DNA from: Nitrobacter sp035546855
GTDB lineage: Bacteria; Pseudomonadota; Alphaproteobacteria; Rhizobiales; Xanthobacteraceae
Direction of reading: 5' to 3'
NCBI GenBank assembly: GCA_035546855.1
Contig: DASZVY010000029.1
Location: forward strand, 1-64,000
DNA length: 64,000 nucleotides
The notes under the pieces were generated by a model that searched no databases, was not told the origin of the DNA, and was given only the letters and a program-made list of their open reading frames with translations. Of this stretch, positions 34,316 through 43,305 are shown piece after piece (position 1 is the first letter of the stretch; every line of letters begins with the position of its first letter). The position numbers and the translations under genes were made by a program.

Positions 34316-34948
34316 CTACCGCAACACCAGTCCCGTCGCGGCTTCCAGTTCGGCGATCGCCTGCGGCGCGTTCAGCACCTTGATCGTGGTCATGCCCATC
34401 GCGCGCGCGGGCTTCAGGTTGACGCCGAGATCGTCGAGATAGACGCACTGCGCGGGATCAACGCCGAGTTTGTCCACCATCATCGTGTAGATGCGCGGGT
34501 CGGGCTTGCGCAGGCCGATCCTGGCGGATTCGATGACGTGATCGAACAGCGCCATCACCTCGGCGACATAGAGCGAGCGGCCGGTCTTGCTGCCGATGGC
34601 GTTGGCCGGAAGATTGTTGGTGATGCAACCGGTCTTGAAGCGCTGTTTCACCCGCCGCAGCGCCTCGACCATCTCCGGGCGCAGATCGCCCGACAAGAGC
34701 GGCAGCACGTCGCGGCCGCGGACCTCGGCGCCGAGCGCGCGCGATTCCGCGGCAAACAGTTCATCGAAGGTCGCAGCATCGATCTCGGCGCGTTCGAACT
34801 TCGCCCAGGCGTTCTCGAGATGATTTTCCGCATTGGTGCGGCGGATGATATCGGCGGGGAGCCCGCGCTCCGTCTCATAACGCATGAATGCCTCGAACGG
34901 CGACGTGGTGAGCACCCCACCGAAATCCCAAATGACTGCCGCGACCAT
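34316..34948 (-). CDS. HAD-superfamily hydrolase (epoxide-hydrolase N-domain/ACAD10 type)
   Basis: A 210-residue HAD protein. It begins MVAAVIWDFGGVL: the nucleophile aspartate is present, but the usual DxD second aspartate is glycine (DFGG), as in the HAD group of the soluble epoxide hydrolase N-domain and ACAD10. Later motifs are ITNNLPAN (motif II), GLRKPDPRIY (motif III lysine) and VYLDDLGVNLKPA (motif IV). The ATG at 34948 follows GGACGGGG. The substrate is unknown; phosphorylated or haloacid substrates are typical for this branch. Confidence 0.8.
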   Translation of the reverse strand: MVAAVIWDFGGVLTTSPFEAFMRYETERGLPADIIRRTNAENHLENAWAKFERAEIDAATFDELFAAESRALGAEVRGRDVLPLLSGDLRPEMVEALRRVKQRFKTGCITNNLPANAIGSKTGRSLYVAEVMALFDHVIESARIGLRKPDPRIYTMMVDKLGVDPAQCVYLDDLGVNLKPARAMGMTTIKVLNAPQAIAELEAATGLVLR

Positions 34949-35058
34949 AATGCCCCGTCCGTGCTTGCCGATACCAGGCACGGCTAGCACGGCGCTTGCG
35001 CGCAAGCCAGCCGTACGCGAACCGTACGCCGGCGACGGGAGCGCCAATCATCCCGGGC

Positions 35059-36033
35059 TCAGTGCTTGATTGCCGCCGACTTCAGCAACGCCGCATTAGC
35101 CTCGACTTCATGCTTCACGAACGCATCCATGTCAGCCGGCGGCATCGGCATGGGATCGACCGCAAGCTGTTTCAGCTTGGCTTGCATCTCCGGCTGCGCC
35201 AGCACCTTCATGCCGGCAGCGTGAAACTTGTCGACGATGGCACGCGGAGTTTTCGACGGCATGAACACGCCGAACCAGCTCACGCTGTCCGCGTCCTTGA
35301 GGCCGATGTCCGTGGTCGAGGGCACATCCGGAAGTTCGGACACGCGCCTGGGGGAGGACACCACGAGCGCACGCACGCGCCCGTCCTTGATCAACGGCAA
35401 GGCCGTCGAGAGCGGGCAGAAGTAGAAATCGATGCGACCGCCCATGATATCCGTGATGGTCTCGGCGCCGCCGCGATAGGGAACGTGAGTCGCCGCAAAT
35501 CCCGCGGCAAGCCGGAATTTCTCCGCGGCGATATGCGTGGCGCTGCCGATTCCAACGGAGCCATAGGTGATTGCGGCATCCTTGGCTTTCGTAGCGGCCA
35601 GAAATTCCTGAATATTCTTCCATGGGCGCGACGGCGACGTGATCATGACGCTCACGCTCGAGCCGAGCATCAACACCGACGACAGATCCTTGGTCACATC
35701 ATAGGTCAAATTCGGATAAAGCGCCGGCGCGATCGCGACCGCGGATGAATGCGCCAGAACGGTGTAGCCGTCCGGCTCGGCGTGGGCCACGACGCCCGTC
35801 CCCAGCGTGCCGCCGGCACCGGTCCGATTTTCGACCACAATGCTCTGGCCAAGTTCGGTCGACAGCTTGTCGAAGACCGCGCGCGGAACGACGTCGGTAG
35901 CGCTGCCGGCCCCAAAAGGAATCACGGCCTTGATGATATGCGACGGCCAGCCTTGCGCAGATGACTCCGCGCGTACCGCGGGAGACACGGCGCAAATCAT
36001 CAGAACGACGACCCATTTGACGAATTGGTTCAT
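35059..36033 (-). CDS. Bug-family (TctC) tripartite tricarboxylate transporter binding protein
   Basis: A 324-residue periplasmic binding protein with a Sec signal (FVKWVVVLMICAVSPAVRAE) and the family signature IKAVIPFGAGSATDVVPRAVFDKLS near the mature start. The ATG at 36033 follows GGAGCTGCT. Bug proteins bind small carboxylates or amides. No tctA or tctB membrane genes are present in the window, so it is an orphan of the very expanded Bug type, perhaps used in sensing or with membrane subunits elsewhere. Confidence 0.88.
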   Translation of the reverse strand: MNQFVKWVVVLMICAVSPAVRAESSAQGWPSHIIKAVIPFGAGSATDVVPRAVFDKLSTELGQSIVVENRTGAGGTLGTGVVAHAEPDGYTVLAHSSAVAIAPALYPNLTYDVTKDLSSVLMLGSSVSVMITSPSRPWKNIQEFLAATKAKDAAITYGSVGIGSATHIAAEKFRLAAGFAATHVPYRGGAETITDIMGGRIDFYFCPLSTALPLIKDGRVRALVVSSPRRVSELPDVPSTTDIGLKDADSVSWFGVFMPSKTPRAIVDKFHAAGMKVLAQPEMQAKLKQLAVDPMPMPPADMDAFVKHEVEANAALLKSAAIKH

Positions 36034-36159
36034 AGCAGCTCCAGTCCATACGGGAGGGCGTGGCGAGCCATTTCACCCTGCATGATCTGGACTTGCAAGC
36101 ATCTCGCCAACTTGCAGGCAGGCCCGCACCGTCCGATCCTTGTGGGGTCGATCAGAGGC

Positions 36160-37038
36160 TCAGTGTTGGTGCGGCCTGATCTCGCCGGGCACGCTGGGCT
36201 TCTCGAGCCCGCCGGAGGCGATCCAGCGCTCGGTCTTCTTCATCGCGCGCTCGATATGCTCGTCGCTGCGGGAAAAATCGTAGGGCGATCCGACCAGCGG
36301 ACACAGCGGCGGCACGACACGATAGTCGACCGTGGCGTGCAACGCCTCGAGGTCGTCGACCATCTGCCGGGCGATCAGGAGCGTGAGCGCGTGCAACACA
36401 TTGGCGACGGCGCCTTGGGGCGGGACCTGCTCCGCACAGGCGAAGCCGGTCGGCAGAACGATCAGCCGTTCCGCGCCCTTTTCCAGCGCCACCCTGATCG
36501 GCGTGTTGCTCGCAATGGCGCCATCCGCCAGATACAATCCCTTGTACGGCACCGGCGCGAACGCACCCGGAATCGCCGTCGAGGCGACGATGGCGTCGGC
36601 TGCCGACCCATCCGACAGAACCACCGCATCGCCGGTCACGAGATTGGTGGCGACGATGTGCACCGGGATCTTCGCGTCCTCGATATTGCGGTAGGGCAAA
36701 TGGTCGGCAATGAGGCGGCGCACGCCCTCATGGGTGATCAGAAAATCCCGCCGCCACAGAAAGCCGAGAAAGGTGCGAAGCGTCACCGGGAAGACGTCCT
36801 GCCGGCGCAGGCTGCGCCAGATGTCGGCCAGCCGTTTGACGCCGTGGAGGGTCGGCGCGCCCGCATAATAGGCGCCGTTGATCGCGCCCACGCTGGAGCC
36901 CACCACCATATCCGCCGTGACGCCATGCGCGGCGAGCGCGAGCAGCATACCGACCTGAATCGCGCCGAAACTTCCGCCACCGGCAAACACAAAGGCTGTT
37001 TTCGGGGATATTCCCGACGATGTCTGCGAGGCCGGCAA
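36160..37038 (-). CDS. Patatin-like phospholipase
   Basis: A 292-residue cytoplasmic serine lipase of the patatin/RssA type. The oxyanion loop is AGGGSFGAIQ (19-28), the nucleophile elbow GSSVG gives Ser49, and the catalytic aspartate is in LADGAIASN (near 190). It has no signal peptide. The frame opens with TTG at 37038 and no earlier start exists, so the start codon is uncertain, but the catalytic parts are complete. It is divergent from the GGDEF-EAL gene. Confidence 0.82.
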   Translation of the reverse strand: MPASQTSSGISPKTAFVFAGGGSFGAIQVGMLLALAAHGVTADMVVGSSVGAINGAYYAGAPTLHGVKRLADIWRSLRRQDVFPVTLRTFLGFLWRRDFLITHEGVRRLIADHLPYRNIEDAKIPVHIVATNLVTGDAVVLSDGSAADAIVASTAIPGAFAPVPYKGLYLADGAIASNTPIRVALEKGAERLIVLPTGFACAEQVPPQGAVANVLHALTLLIARQMVDDLEALHATVDYRVVPPLCPLVGSPYDFSRSDEHIERAMKKTERWIASGGLEKPSVPGEIRPHQH

Positions 37039-37251
37039 GTCCCATGGCTCCGTTCCGGGCCGCGATCCCGTCAGGCCGCAGCGAAGGGCTATATATCAAC
37101 GCCGCCGACGTCGGGGCAACTACGACGGGTTGCGGCGGCATGCGGCAACTTTTCGTTTTCCTTCACGGCATTAACCCTCCGGTAACCGGAATTGCTAACG
37201 CAGCCTCCATCAAGTGCCCGGTATTCCTTTCCGCGGAAGGATCCGGGGGCC

Positions 37252-40200
37252 ATGCCAGAACAGCCTGGAGATCACAGTTCCGACGCGCGCCGGCGCCGTT
37301 CGACCCTGTCGGACGCGGCGAGCGCTGCTGCGATATCGCTGGTCCGGCGCAGTCCGATCCACTGGCTGATCCTGTGCGGCAGCCTCCTGATCGTGGCGAT
37401 CGCGCTCGGCACCGCCATAACCGTCGGCACCTTCCGCGACCGGGCCCTGGAAAACAGCGAGCGTCAGCTTGAGAACACCGTTCTGCTGCTCGCCCGCCAT
37501 TTCGACCAGCAGTTCGAAGACCTTGCACGAATTCAGCGCAGCCTCGACGCCTACATGCAGTCGGCTGCGGTGCGGACGCCACAGGACTTCTCCCGGCTGA
37601 TGTCCGGCGAAGACGCGCATCGGATGCTGCTGGCGAAAACCCACGATTCCTATACCGGAGACCTGACGATTCTCGATGCCGACGGCAAGATCATCAACTC
37701 GACGGAGTCGTGGCCCGTCACGGGAGACGATCAATCGGACCGGCTCTATTTCCAGGACCTGAAAATAGATCCCTCGCCCGATCGCGAAATCCTGCAATCG
37801 GTCTACAGCGTCTCGTCCGGCACGTGGCGAACCCTGTTCGGCCGCCGGATGACCGGCCCCAACGGCGAATTCCTCGGCGTGGTGACGCGTAGCGTCGATC
37901 CCTCGCAATTCGAACGATTTTTCGCGACCGTGACGTTCGGCGAAAAGTCCGCGATCTCGATGTTCAACAATGATGGCACCCTGCTGGCGCGCTATCCGCA
38001 CATCGAGGCGATGGTCGGGAGGAAGTTCGGGAACAAGCCGCTGCTGCGCGAGGTCGTCTCGGAAGGCGATCACGCGACGCTGCGCATCACAAGCCCCGTG
38101 GATGGCCTGGACCGGCTGGGCGCGGCCCACAAATTGCGGGACTTTCCCATTTCGATCATCGCGACGACCACGGTGGACGCCGCGCTTGCCGACTGGCGCG
38201 AGCAGACCCGATTCCTGATCGGCGTGGCGAGTCTGTCGGCCATCATCATCGCGACGATCCTGTTCCTCATCGTCCGTCAGCTCTCGCGCCAGCATCAGGC
38301 ATCCCGCGAGCAGCTCAGCGCCGAAAAGCAGCGCCTCGATACCGCGATCAACAACATGTCGCAGGGCCTGTTGCTGTTTGATGGATCCGAACGGCTGATC
38401 GTCTGCAATCGCCGCTACATCGACATGTACGGGCTGTCCCCCGAGGTCATCAAACCCGGCTGCACGTTCCGCGAGGTCATCGCACACCGGCAGGCCACCG
38501 GTTCCTTTAGCGGCGATCTCGAGGAATATTGCCGCGACACGCTGCGAGGCACGGCCCAGGAAAACATCACCGTCATCAAGACCACGGACGGTCGATCGAT
38601 CCAGATCACCAATCGTCCGGTCAAGGACGGCGGCTGGGTCGCGACCCACGAAGACATCACCGAACGTCAAAACCTTCAGTACGAGCGCGATCGCGACCGC
38701 GCCTTCCTGAACCGCATCATCGACCACATTCCGACCCAGATCACCGTGAAGAACGTGCGCGACCGCCGCTATGTTCTGGCGAACAGCGTGGCCGAAACCC
38801 AGTTCGGGCGGCCGCGCCACGCGATCATCGGAAAGACGGCCGAGGACGTGTTCGAACCCGGTCTCGCCCGACGGATCACCGCCGCGGACGATGCCGCGCT
38901 GCAATCGCCGGACGGTCATCTCCTCGAGGACATCAGTTGGGAAACGTGCGCCGGCACGCGTTTCATCACGGCGCGACGCATCATTATTCGCGACCGCGAC
39001 AACGAACCGCAATACCTCGTCAACCTCGTCGAGGATGTGACGGAACGCAAGCTGTCCAACAGCCGGATCATGCACCTCGCCCACTACGACGTGCTGACCG
39101 ACCTTCCGAACCGCGCGCTGTTCCATGCGCGGCTTGAAGACGAAATCCGCGCCATCAGGGGTGGAAAGCAATTCGCCGTTCTCTACATCGACATCGACGA
39201 GTTCAAGAGCATCAACGACTCTCTCGGACATGCCATCGGCGACGAGCTGCTGAAGGCGGTCGCGGAACGGCTGCGCAACTGCGTCGGGGACTCCGATTTC
39301 GTCGCGCGTCTCGGCGGCGACGAGTTTGCCATCGTCCGGACCAAGGTCAGATCCGCCGACGACGTGGCCGGCCTTGTCACGCGGATCTACAACGAAATCC
39401 GCGAGCCCTATGAGTGCCTCGGCCATCAGATTTCGACCGACGCCAGCATCGGCATTGCGCTGGCGCCACAGGACGGCACCGACATCGATCAACTGCTCAA
39501 GAACGCCGACCTCGCGATGTACAGCGCCAAGGCCGATGGACGCCGGACCTATCGCTTCTTCCAGCCTGACATGCACGAGCGCGCCAAAACGCGCCGTCAG
39601 CTCGAACTCGATCTGCGCCAGATCATCGCCGACAGCGAATTCCGCAAGGGCGGGTTCGAGGTCCACTACCAGCCGCTGGTGAGCCTGGGCGACGGCAGCG
39701 TGACGGGCTGCGAGGCGCTGTTGCGCTGGCGTCATCCCGAGCGGGGCATGATCTCGCCGGCCGAGTTCATTCCCGTCGCCGAGGAGACCGGGCTGATCAC
39801 CGAGCTTGGCGAGTGGGCGCTCGCAACCGCATGCGCGGAAGCCGCGACCTGGCCGGATCACGTCAAGCTCGCCGTCAACGTCTCGCCGATCCAATTCAGA
39901 AGCCGCGCGCTGGCGTTGAAGGTCGCCGGCGTGCTGGCCTCGTCCGGCCTCGCCGCCAACCGGCTGGAACTCGAGATCACCGAGGCGGTGCTGATCCGCG
40001 ACGACGAGACGGCGCTGGCGATCCTGCATCAATTACGGGCGATCGGCGTCCGGATCGCGCTGGACGACTTCGGCACGGGCTATTCATCGCTGAGCTACCT
40101 GCAGCGATTCCCGTTCGACAAGATCAAGATCGACCGCTGCTTCATCAACGACATCGTCGAGGCCGACGGATCGTCGCCGATCGTGAATGCGGTGGTCAAC

Positions 40201-40383
40201 ATCGCCAGCGCGCGCAACATGACGACGACTGCCGAGGGCGTCGAAACCGACGCGCAGCGCCAAGTCCTGCGCACGCTGGGCTGCACCGAAATGCAGGGCT
40301 TCCTGTTCAGCGCGGCGAAGCCCGCCGAGGCGATCGCCAAGCTGCTGCATGCGGCTCCCGATCCCCTGACCGCTGTCGCCTGA
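37252..40383 (+). CDS. Membrane GGDEF-EAL protein with extracytoplasmic sensor and PAS domains
   Basis: A 1043-residue c-di-GMP enzyme. A transmembrane helix (about 38-58) and a second (about 325-345) enclose a large dCache-like periplasmic sensor. Two PAS-like domains follow (about 365-480 and 490-605; VATHEDITERQ and NLVEDVTERK mark their ends). The cyclase domain keeps GGDEF (688-692), and the phosphodiesterase domain keeps EAL (821-823) and DDFGTGYSSL, so both activities are possible. The RxxD inhibitory site before GGDEF is missing. The ATG at 37252 follows GGAAGGATCCGGGGG. A PilZ protein lies 18 kb away. Confidence 0.88.
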   Translation: MPEQPGDHSSDARRRRSTLSDAASAAAISLVRRSPIHWLILCGSLLIVAIALGTAITVGTFRDRALENSERQLENTVLLLARHFDQQFEDLARIQRSLDAYMQSAAVRTPQDFSRLMSGEDAHRMLLAKTHDSYTGDLTILDADGKIINSTESWPVTGDDQSDRLYFQDLKIDPSPDREILQSVYSVSSGTWRTLFGRRMTGPNGEFLGVVTRSVDPSQFERFFATVTFGEKSAISMFNNDGTLLARYPHIEAMVGRKFGNKPLLREVVSEGDHATLRITSPVDGLDRLGAAHKLRDFPISIIATTTVDAALADWREQTRFLIGVASLSAIIIATILFLIVRQLSRQHQASREQLSAEKQRLDTAINNMSQGLLLFDGSERLIVCNRRYIDMYGLSPEVIKPGCTFREVIAHRQATGSFSGDLEEYCRDTLRGTAQENITVIKTTDGRSIQITNRPVKDGGWVATHEDITERQNLQYERDRDRAFLNRIIDHIPTQITVKNVRDRRYVLANSVAETQFGRPRHAIIGKTAEDVFEPGLARRITAADDAALQSPDGHLLEDISWETCAGTRFITARRIIIRDRDNEPQYLVNLVEDVTERKLSNSRIMHLAHYDVLTDLPNRALFHARLEDEIRAIRGGKQFAVLYIDIDEFKSINDSLGHAIGDELLKAVAERLRNCVGDSDFVARLGGDEFAIVRTKVRSADDVAGLVTRIYNEIREPYECLGHQISTDASIGIALAPQDGTDIDQLLKNADLAMYSAKADGRRTYRFFQPDMHERAKTRRQLELDLRQIIADSEFRKGGFEVHYQPLVSLGDGSVTGCEALLRWRHPERGMISPAEFIPVAEETGLITELGEWALATACAEAATWPDHVKLAVNVSPIQFRSRALALKVAGVLASSGLAANRLELEITEAVLIRDDETALAILHQLRAIGVRIALDDFGTGYSSLSYLQRFPFDKIKIDRCFINDIVEADGSSPIVNAVVNIASARNMTTTAEGVETDAQRQVLRTLGCTEMQGFLFSAAKPAEAIAKLLHAAPDPLTAVA

Positions 40384-40548
40384 CGGACCGCGGCGCGGAC
40401 GCCGTGTCGGTTCAAGCCCTTCGCCCATCGATGGAACCGGGGTTGCGCAACTGCGCATCCCGCTTTGAACGCGGCCGCGAACACTCCCGATTGACTTCTG
40501 GTCGACCGATGCCAGACTTCACGAAAATTCCGGGATGGAGACGTCGCG

Positions 40549-42429
40549 ATGGACCTCGCCCGAAGCCATGTGGAGCGCGTGCTGTCGGTCGCCGATAACG
40601 CGGCGTCGACAGATGGCGAACCGCGCATTGCAACCTCGTGGCGGCGCTGCCTGGTCCACCACAAGCTCGACCCGGCCCGGCGCGGGCCGCCGCGCACGCT
40701 GACGCACTCCGAGCTGAAGACTTTCGCCGCGCCGCTCGACGAGACGATCCGTCTGGCAATGCCCGAACTCGACGATCTGTTCCGGATCGTCCGCGTCGCC
40801 GGCTATTGCGTCAACTTCGCCGACACGCATGCGACGATGCTGGTCAGCCGCCTTCCGGACGGTGAGGCGGCCACGCTGCTGCGGGAATGGAAAATCTACA
40901 CCGGCTCGGTCTTCGCGGAGGCGGATGAGGGTACCAACGGCGTCGGCACCGCGCTCGCCGAACAGCGGCCGATCCTCGTGCATCGCGACGAGCATTTCCG
41001 CGAGCAATGGTCGCGCTTCAGTTGCGCGGTCGCTCCGGTCTTCGACCACGATGGGCAACTGGCCGGCGCCCTGAACATTACCTCGTGCCGCGCCGACCTC
41101 GACCGCGCCGCGCATCAGCTCGCACTCGCCGTCACCGTGCAGGCGGCCCGCCGCATCGAGGAAACCCTGTTCCGCTCGCACTTCCATACGGCCTGGATCG
41201 CGACCCTGCCGAACGGCGACAGCGGCAACGGCGGCCTGGTGGCCTTCGACGGCGATCAGCGCGTTCTCGGCGCGAGCCGCGCCGCGCGGCAGACCCTGGG
41301 ACTGTCCGACGCCCAGCTCGCGCGCGGCTCCGCGCTCTCGCGGTTCATCCAGATAAGCGCCGATGCGCTCCGCTCGCCTGATACGGCGCAACCGTTCAGG
41401 CGCAGCGATGGCGCGCCCATGGGGCGAGGTCAGGTCAGCGCGCCGGCTCGGATCGCCAGACAAGCGCGACCCGCTCCGGATTCCCGGCACACCGCCGATC
41501 GTCGTACCGCCGCGCTGACACGTTTCGCTGGCGGCGATCCTCGTCTGCAGCAGGCGGTCCAACGCCTCATGCGGATTGCCGATCAGGACATCCCGGTCCT
41601 GCTGCACGGCGAAACCGGCAGCGGCAAGGACATGCTCGCACGCGCGATCCATGCCGCAAGCGGCCGTAACGGCGGACGCTATGTCGCGCTCAATTGCGCC
41701 GCCATGCCGGAAAGCCTGATCGATGCCGAACTGTTCGGCTATGAGGGCGGCGCCTTTACCGGCGCGCGGCGTGACGGATCGAGGGGCCTGATCGTGCAGG
41801 CCGACGGCGGCACGCTGTTCCTCGACGAAATCGGCGACATGCCGCTCGCCCAGCAGACCCGCCTGCTGCGCGTGCTGGAAAATCGCGAGGTCTGGCCGCT
41901 CGGCGCCTTGAAGCCGGTTCCGGTCGACATTCGCCTCGTCAGCGCCACCCATCGCGATCTCGACGCCATGGTGGCAAGTGGCGGCTTCCGCGCCGACCTG
42001 TATTACAGGCTGCGCGGCATGCAGGTCGAACTGCCGCCCTTGCGCGAGCGTGCCGACAAGACCGAAGTGATCGCCCGCATTGCAGCCGAGGAAGCGCCGC
42101 GGACGCGCCTCTCGCAGGACGCCTGGCAGGCGCTGACGGCGCATCCGTTCCCGGGCAACGTGCGGCAGTTGCGGCATGTGCTGCGGCTCGCCGCCTGCAC
42201 GGCCGAGAACGGCGTGATTACCGAGGCCGACCTCGACCTTCCGCCGTTCGGCAACGGCTTGGGCGAAAAACCCGCCGCGGATTTCGAAACGGCGGAACGC
42301 AACGTCATCACCGAAGCGCTACGCGTTCACCACGGCCGCGTCACGGACGCCGCGCGGGCGCTCCGCATTAGCCGCGCCACGCTCTACCGGAAGATGAAGA
42401 CGCTGAAGATCGGACCGGCGGGACATTGA
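40549..42429 (+). CDS. AcoR-type sigma-54-dependent transcriptional activator
   Basis: A 626-residue enhancer-binding protein. An N-terminal GAF-like sensor (about 60-195), a linker, then a complete AAA+ domain: Walker A GETGSGKD near 354, the sigma-54 contact motif GAFTGA (401-406), and Walker B GGTLFLDEIGD. The C-terminus (about 585-622) is a Fis-type helix-turn-helix (VTDAARALRISRATLYRKMK). There is no receiver domain, so a small molecule should trigger it, as in AcoR. It lies next to the flavin reductase and LLM monooxygenase genes; a sigma-54 promoter and paired 18-bp dyads upstream of the latter are its likely target. The ATG at 40549 follows GGAG. Confidence 0.88.
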   Translation: MDLARSHVERVLSVADNAASTDGEPRIATSWRRCLVHHKLDPARRGPPRTLTHSELKTFAAPLDETIRLAMPELDDLFRIVRVAGYCVNFADTHATMLVSRLPDGEAATLLREWKIYTGSVFAEADEGTNGVGTALAEQRPILVHRDEHFREQWSRFSCAVAPVFDHDGQLAGALNITSCRADLDRAAHQLALAVTVQAARRIEETLFRSHFHTAWIATLPNGDSGNGGLVAFDGDQRVLGASRAARQTLGLSDAQLARGSALSRFIQISADALRSPDTAQPFRRSDGAPMGRGQVSAPARIARQARPAPDSRHTADRRTAALTRFAGGDPRLQQAVQRLMRIADQDIPVLLHGETGSGKDMLARAIHAASGRNGGRYVALNCAAMPESLIDAELFGYEGGAFTGARRDGSRGLIVQADGGTLFLDEIGDMPLAQQTRLLRVLENREVWPLGALKPVPVDIRLVSATHRDLDAMVASGGFRADLYYRLRGMQVELPPLRERADKTEVIARIAAEEAPRTRLSQDAWQALTAHPFPGNVRQLRHVLRLAACTAENGVITEADLDLPPFGNGLGEKPAADFETAERNVITEALRVHHGRVTDAARALRISRATLYRKMKTLKIGPAGH

Positions 42430-42477
42430 ATCGCTACACCGACATCGCAATTCCGGTTGGCGTCAGCCGCACTCACT

Positions 42478-42510
42478 GCGTCATGGCCGGATTTATTCCG
42501 GCCATGACGC
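42478..42510. repeat. Perfect 14-bp hairpin (CGTCATGGCCGG family)
   Basis: GCGTCATGGCCGGA (42478-42491) and TCCGGCCATGACGC (42497-42510) pair without mismatch around a TTTAT loop. It sits between convergent genes and likely works as a bidirectional terminator, though no T-run follows. The core recurs at 17681-17702. Confidence 0.75.
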
Positions 42511-42541
42511 ATAACTCATGATGCAACTCGACGACAACTCG

Positions 42542-43090
42542 TCATGAAAACCCGCTCCAGATCATCTTGCGCGACGCGAGGTCGCCGAGCGTGACCGGCT
42601 CGCGCATGGCCTGGACATCGTGAAAGGCGCTGCGCAGATAGACCAGCGGGCGCGCTTCGGCACGGAAGGCAACGTTCTGGACGTCGCCGATGAACACCGA
42701 ATGGGTTTTGGTTTCGAACGTCTCGCGCAGGCTGCAATCGAACGATACCAGTGCGTCCTCAAGCACCGGCGCGCCGGTCACGGCCGCCGTCCACTGACCG
42801 AAGCCGAAACGGTCATCGCCGTCGACGCCCTTCTGGCCGCTGAACGTCAGGGCCAGCGCCATCTGGTCGTGGGTCAGGAAATTGACCGCGAAACAGCGCT
42901 CTTCCAGAATACGCGGATTGGCGCTGGCATTGTGATTGACGCACGCCAGCAGCGACGGCGGATCGTCCGACAGCGAGCACACCGCCGTCACGGTCAGCCC
43001 GGTGCGGCGGCCCTGCTGGCGACCTACCGTGACCAGCGCCACCGCGCCCGCGCAATGACGCATCGCCTGCTTGAAATTTTGGGGATCCAT
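42542..43090 (-). CDS. Flavin reductase (HpaC/RutF-like)
   Basis: A 182-residue FMN-binding split-barrel protein that supplies reduced flavin to a two-component monooxygenase using NAD(P)H. Typical segments are FKQAMRHCAGAVALVTV, GLTVTAVCSLSDDPPSLLACVNHNASANP and FAVNFLTHDQ. The LLM-type monooxygenase gene, 215 bases upstream on the same strand, is the obvious partner. The ATG at 43090 is weakly supported (GAGAAC upstream). A palindromic repeat lies between the two genes, so it may have its own promoter or be expressed less than the oxygenase. Confidence 0.86.
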   Translation of the reverse strand: MDPQNFKQAMRHCAGAVALVTVGRQQGRRTGLTVTAVCSLSDDPPSLLACVNHNASANPRILEERCFAVNFLTHDQMALALTFSGQKGVDGDDRFGFGQWTAAVTGAPVLEDALVSFDCSLRETFETKTHSVFIGDVQNVAFRAEARPLVYLRSAFHDVQAMREPVTLGDLASRKMIWSGFS

Positions 43091-43155
43091 TGGCTGTTGT
43101 TCTCACTTTCGGCGAATGGCGGAGCCGACCGTCTTGTCTCAACGGACAATTCGGT

Positions 43156-43251
43156 CGTCACCCTGAGGTGACCGCATCTTGCGGCCCTCGAAGGGTGTGG
43201 CCGCCCTCCCTCGAGGCTCGCGCCTTGCGGCGCTCGCACCTCAGGATGACG
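43156..43251. repeat. Extragenic palindrome (CGTCAYCCTGAGGTG family)
   Basis: CGTCACCCTGAGGTG (43156-43170) is inverted against CACCTCAGGATGACG (43237-43251) with one mismatch, enclosing GC-rich inner palindromes including GCCTTGCGGCGC. This family is common between genes in many GC-rich bacteria. It separates the monooxygenase and reductase genes. Confidence 0.75.
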
Positions 43252-43305
43252 GCTCCCACCTATCTGACGATTGAACCGCGCTTTCGCAAGAACACGGGAA
43301 ACAAG

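Noticed and set aside
37210..40032. 940-codon open frame on the minus strand
   Set aside because: Antisense to the GGDEF-EAL gene, whose motifs are unmistakable; the shadow has none.
40519..42177. 552-codon open frame on the minus strand
   Set aside because: Antisense to the sigma-54 activator and without recognisable motifs.
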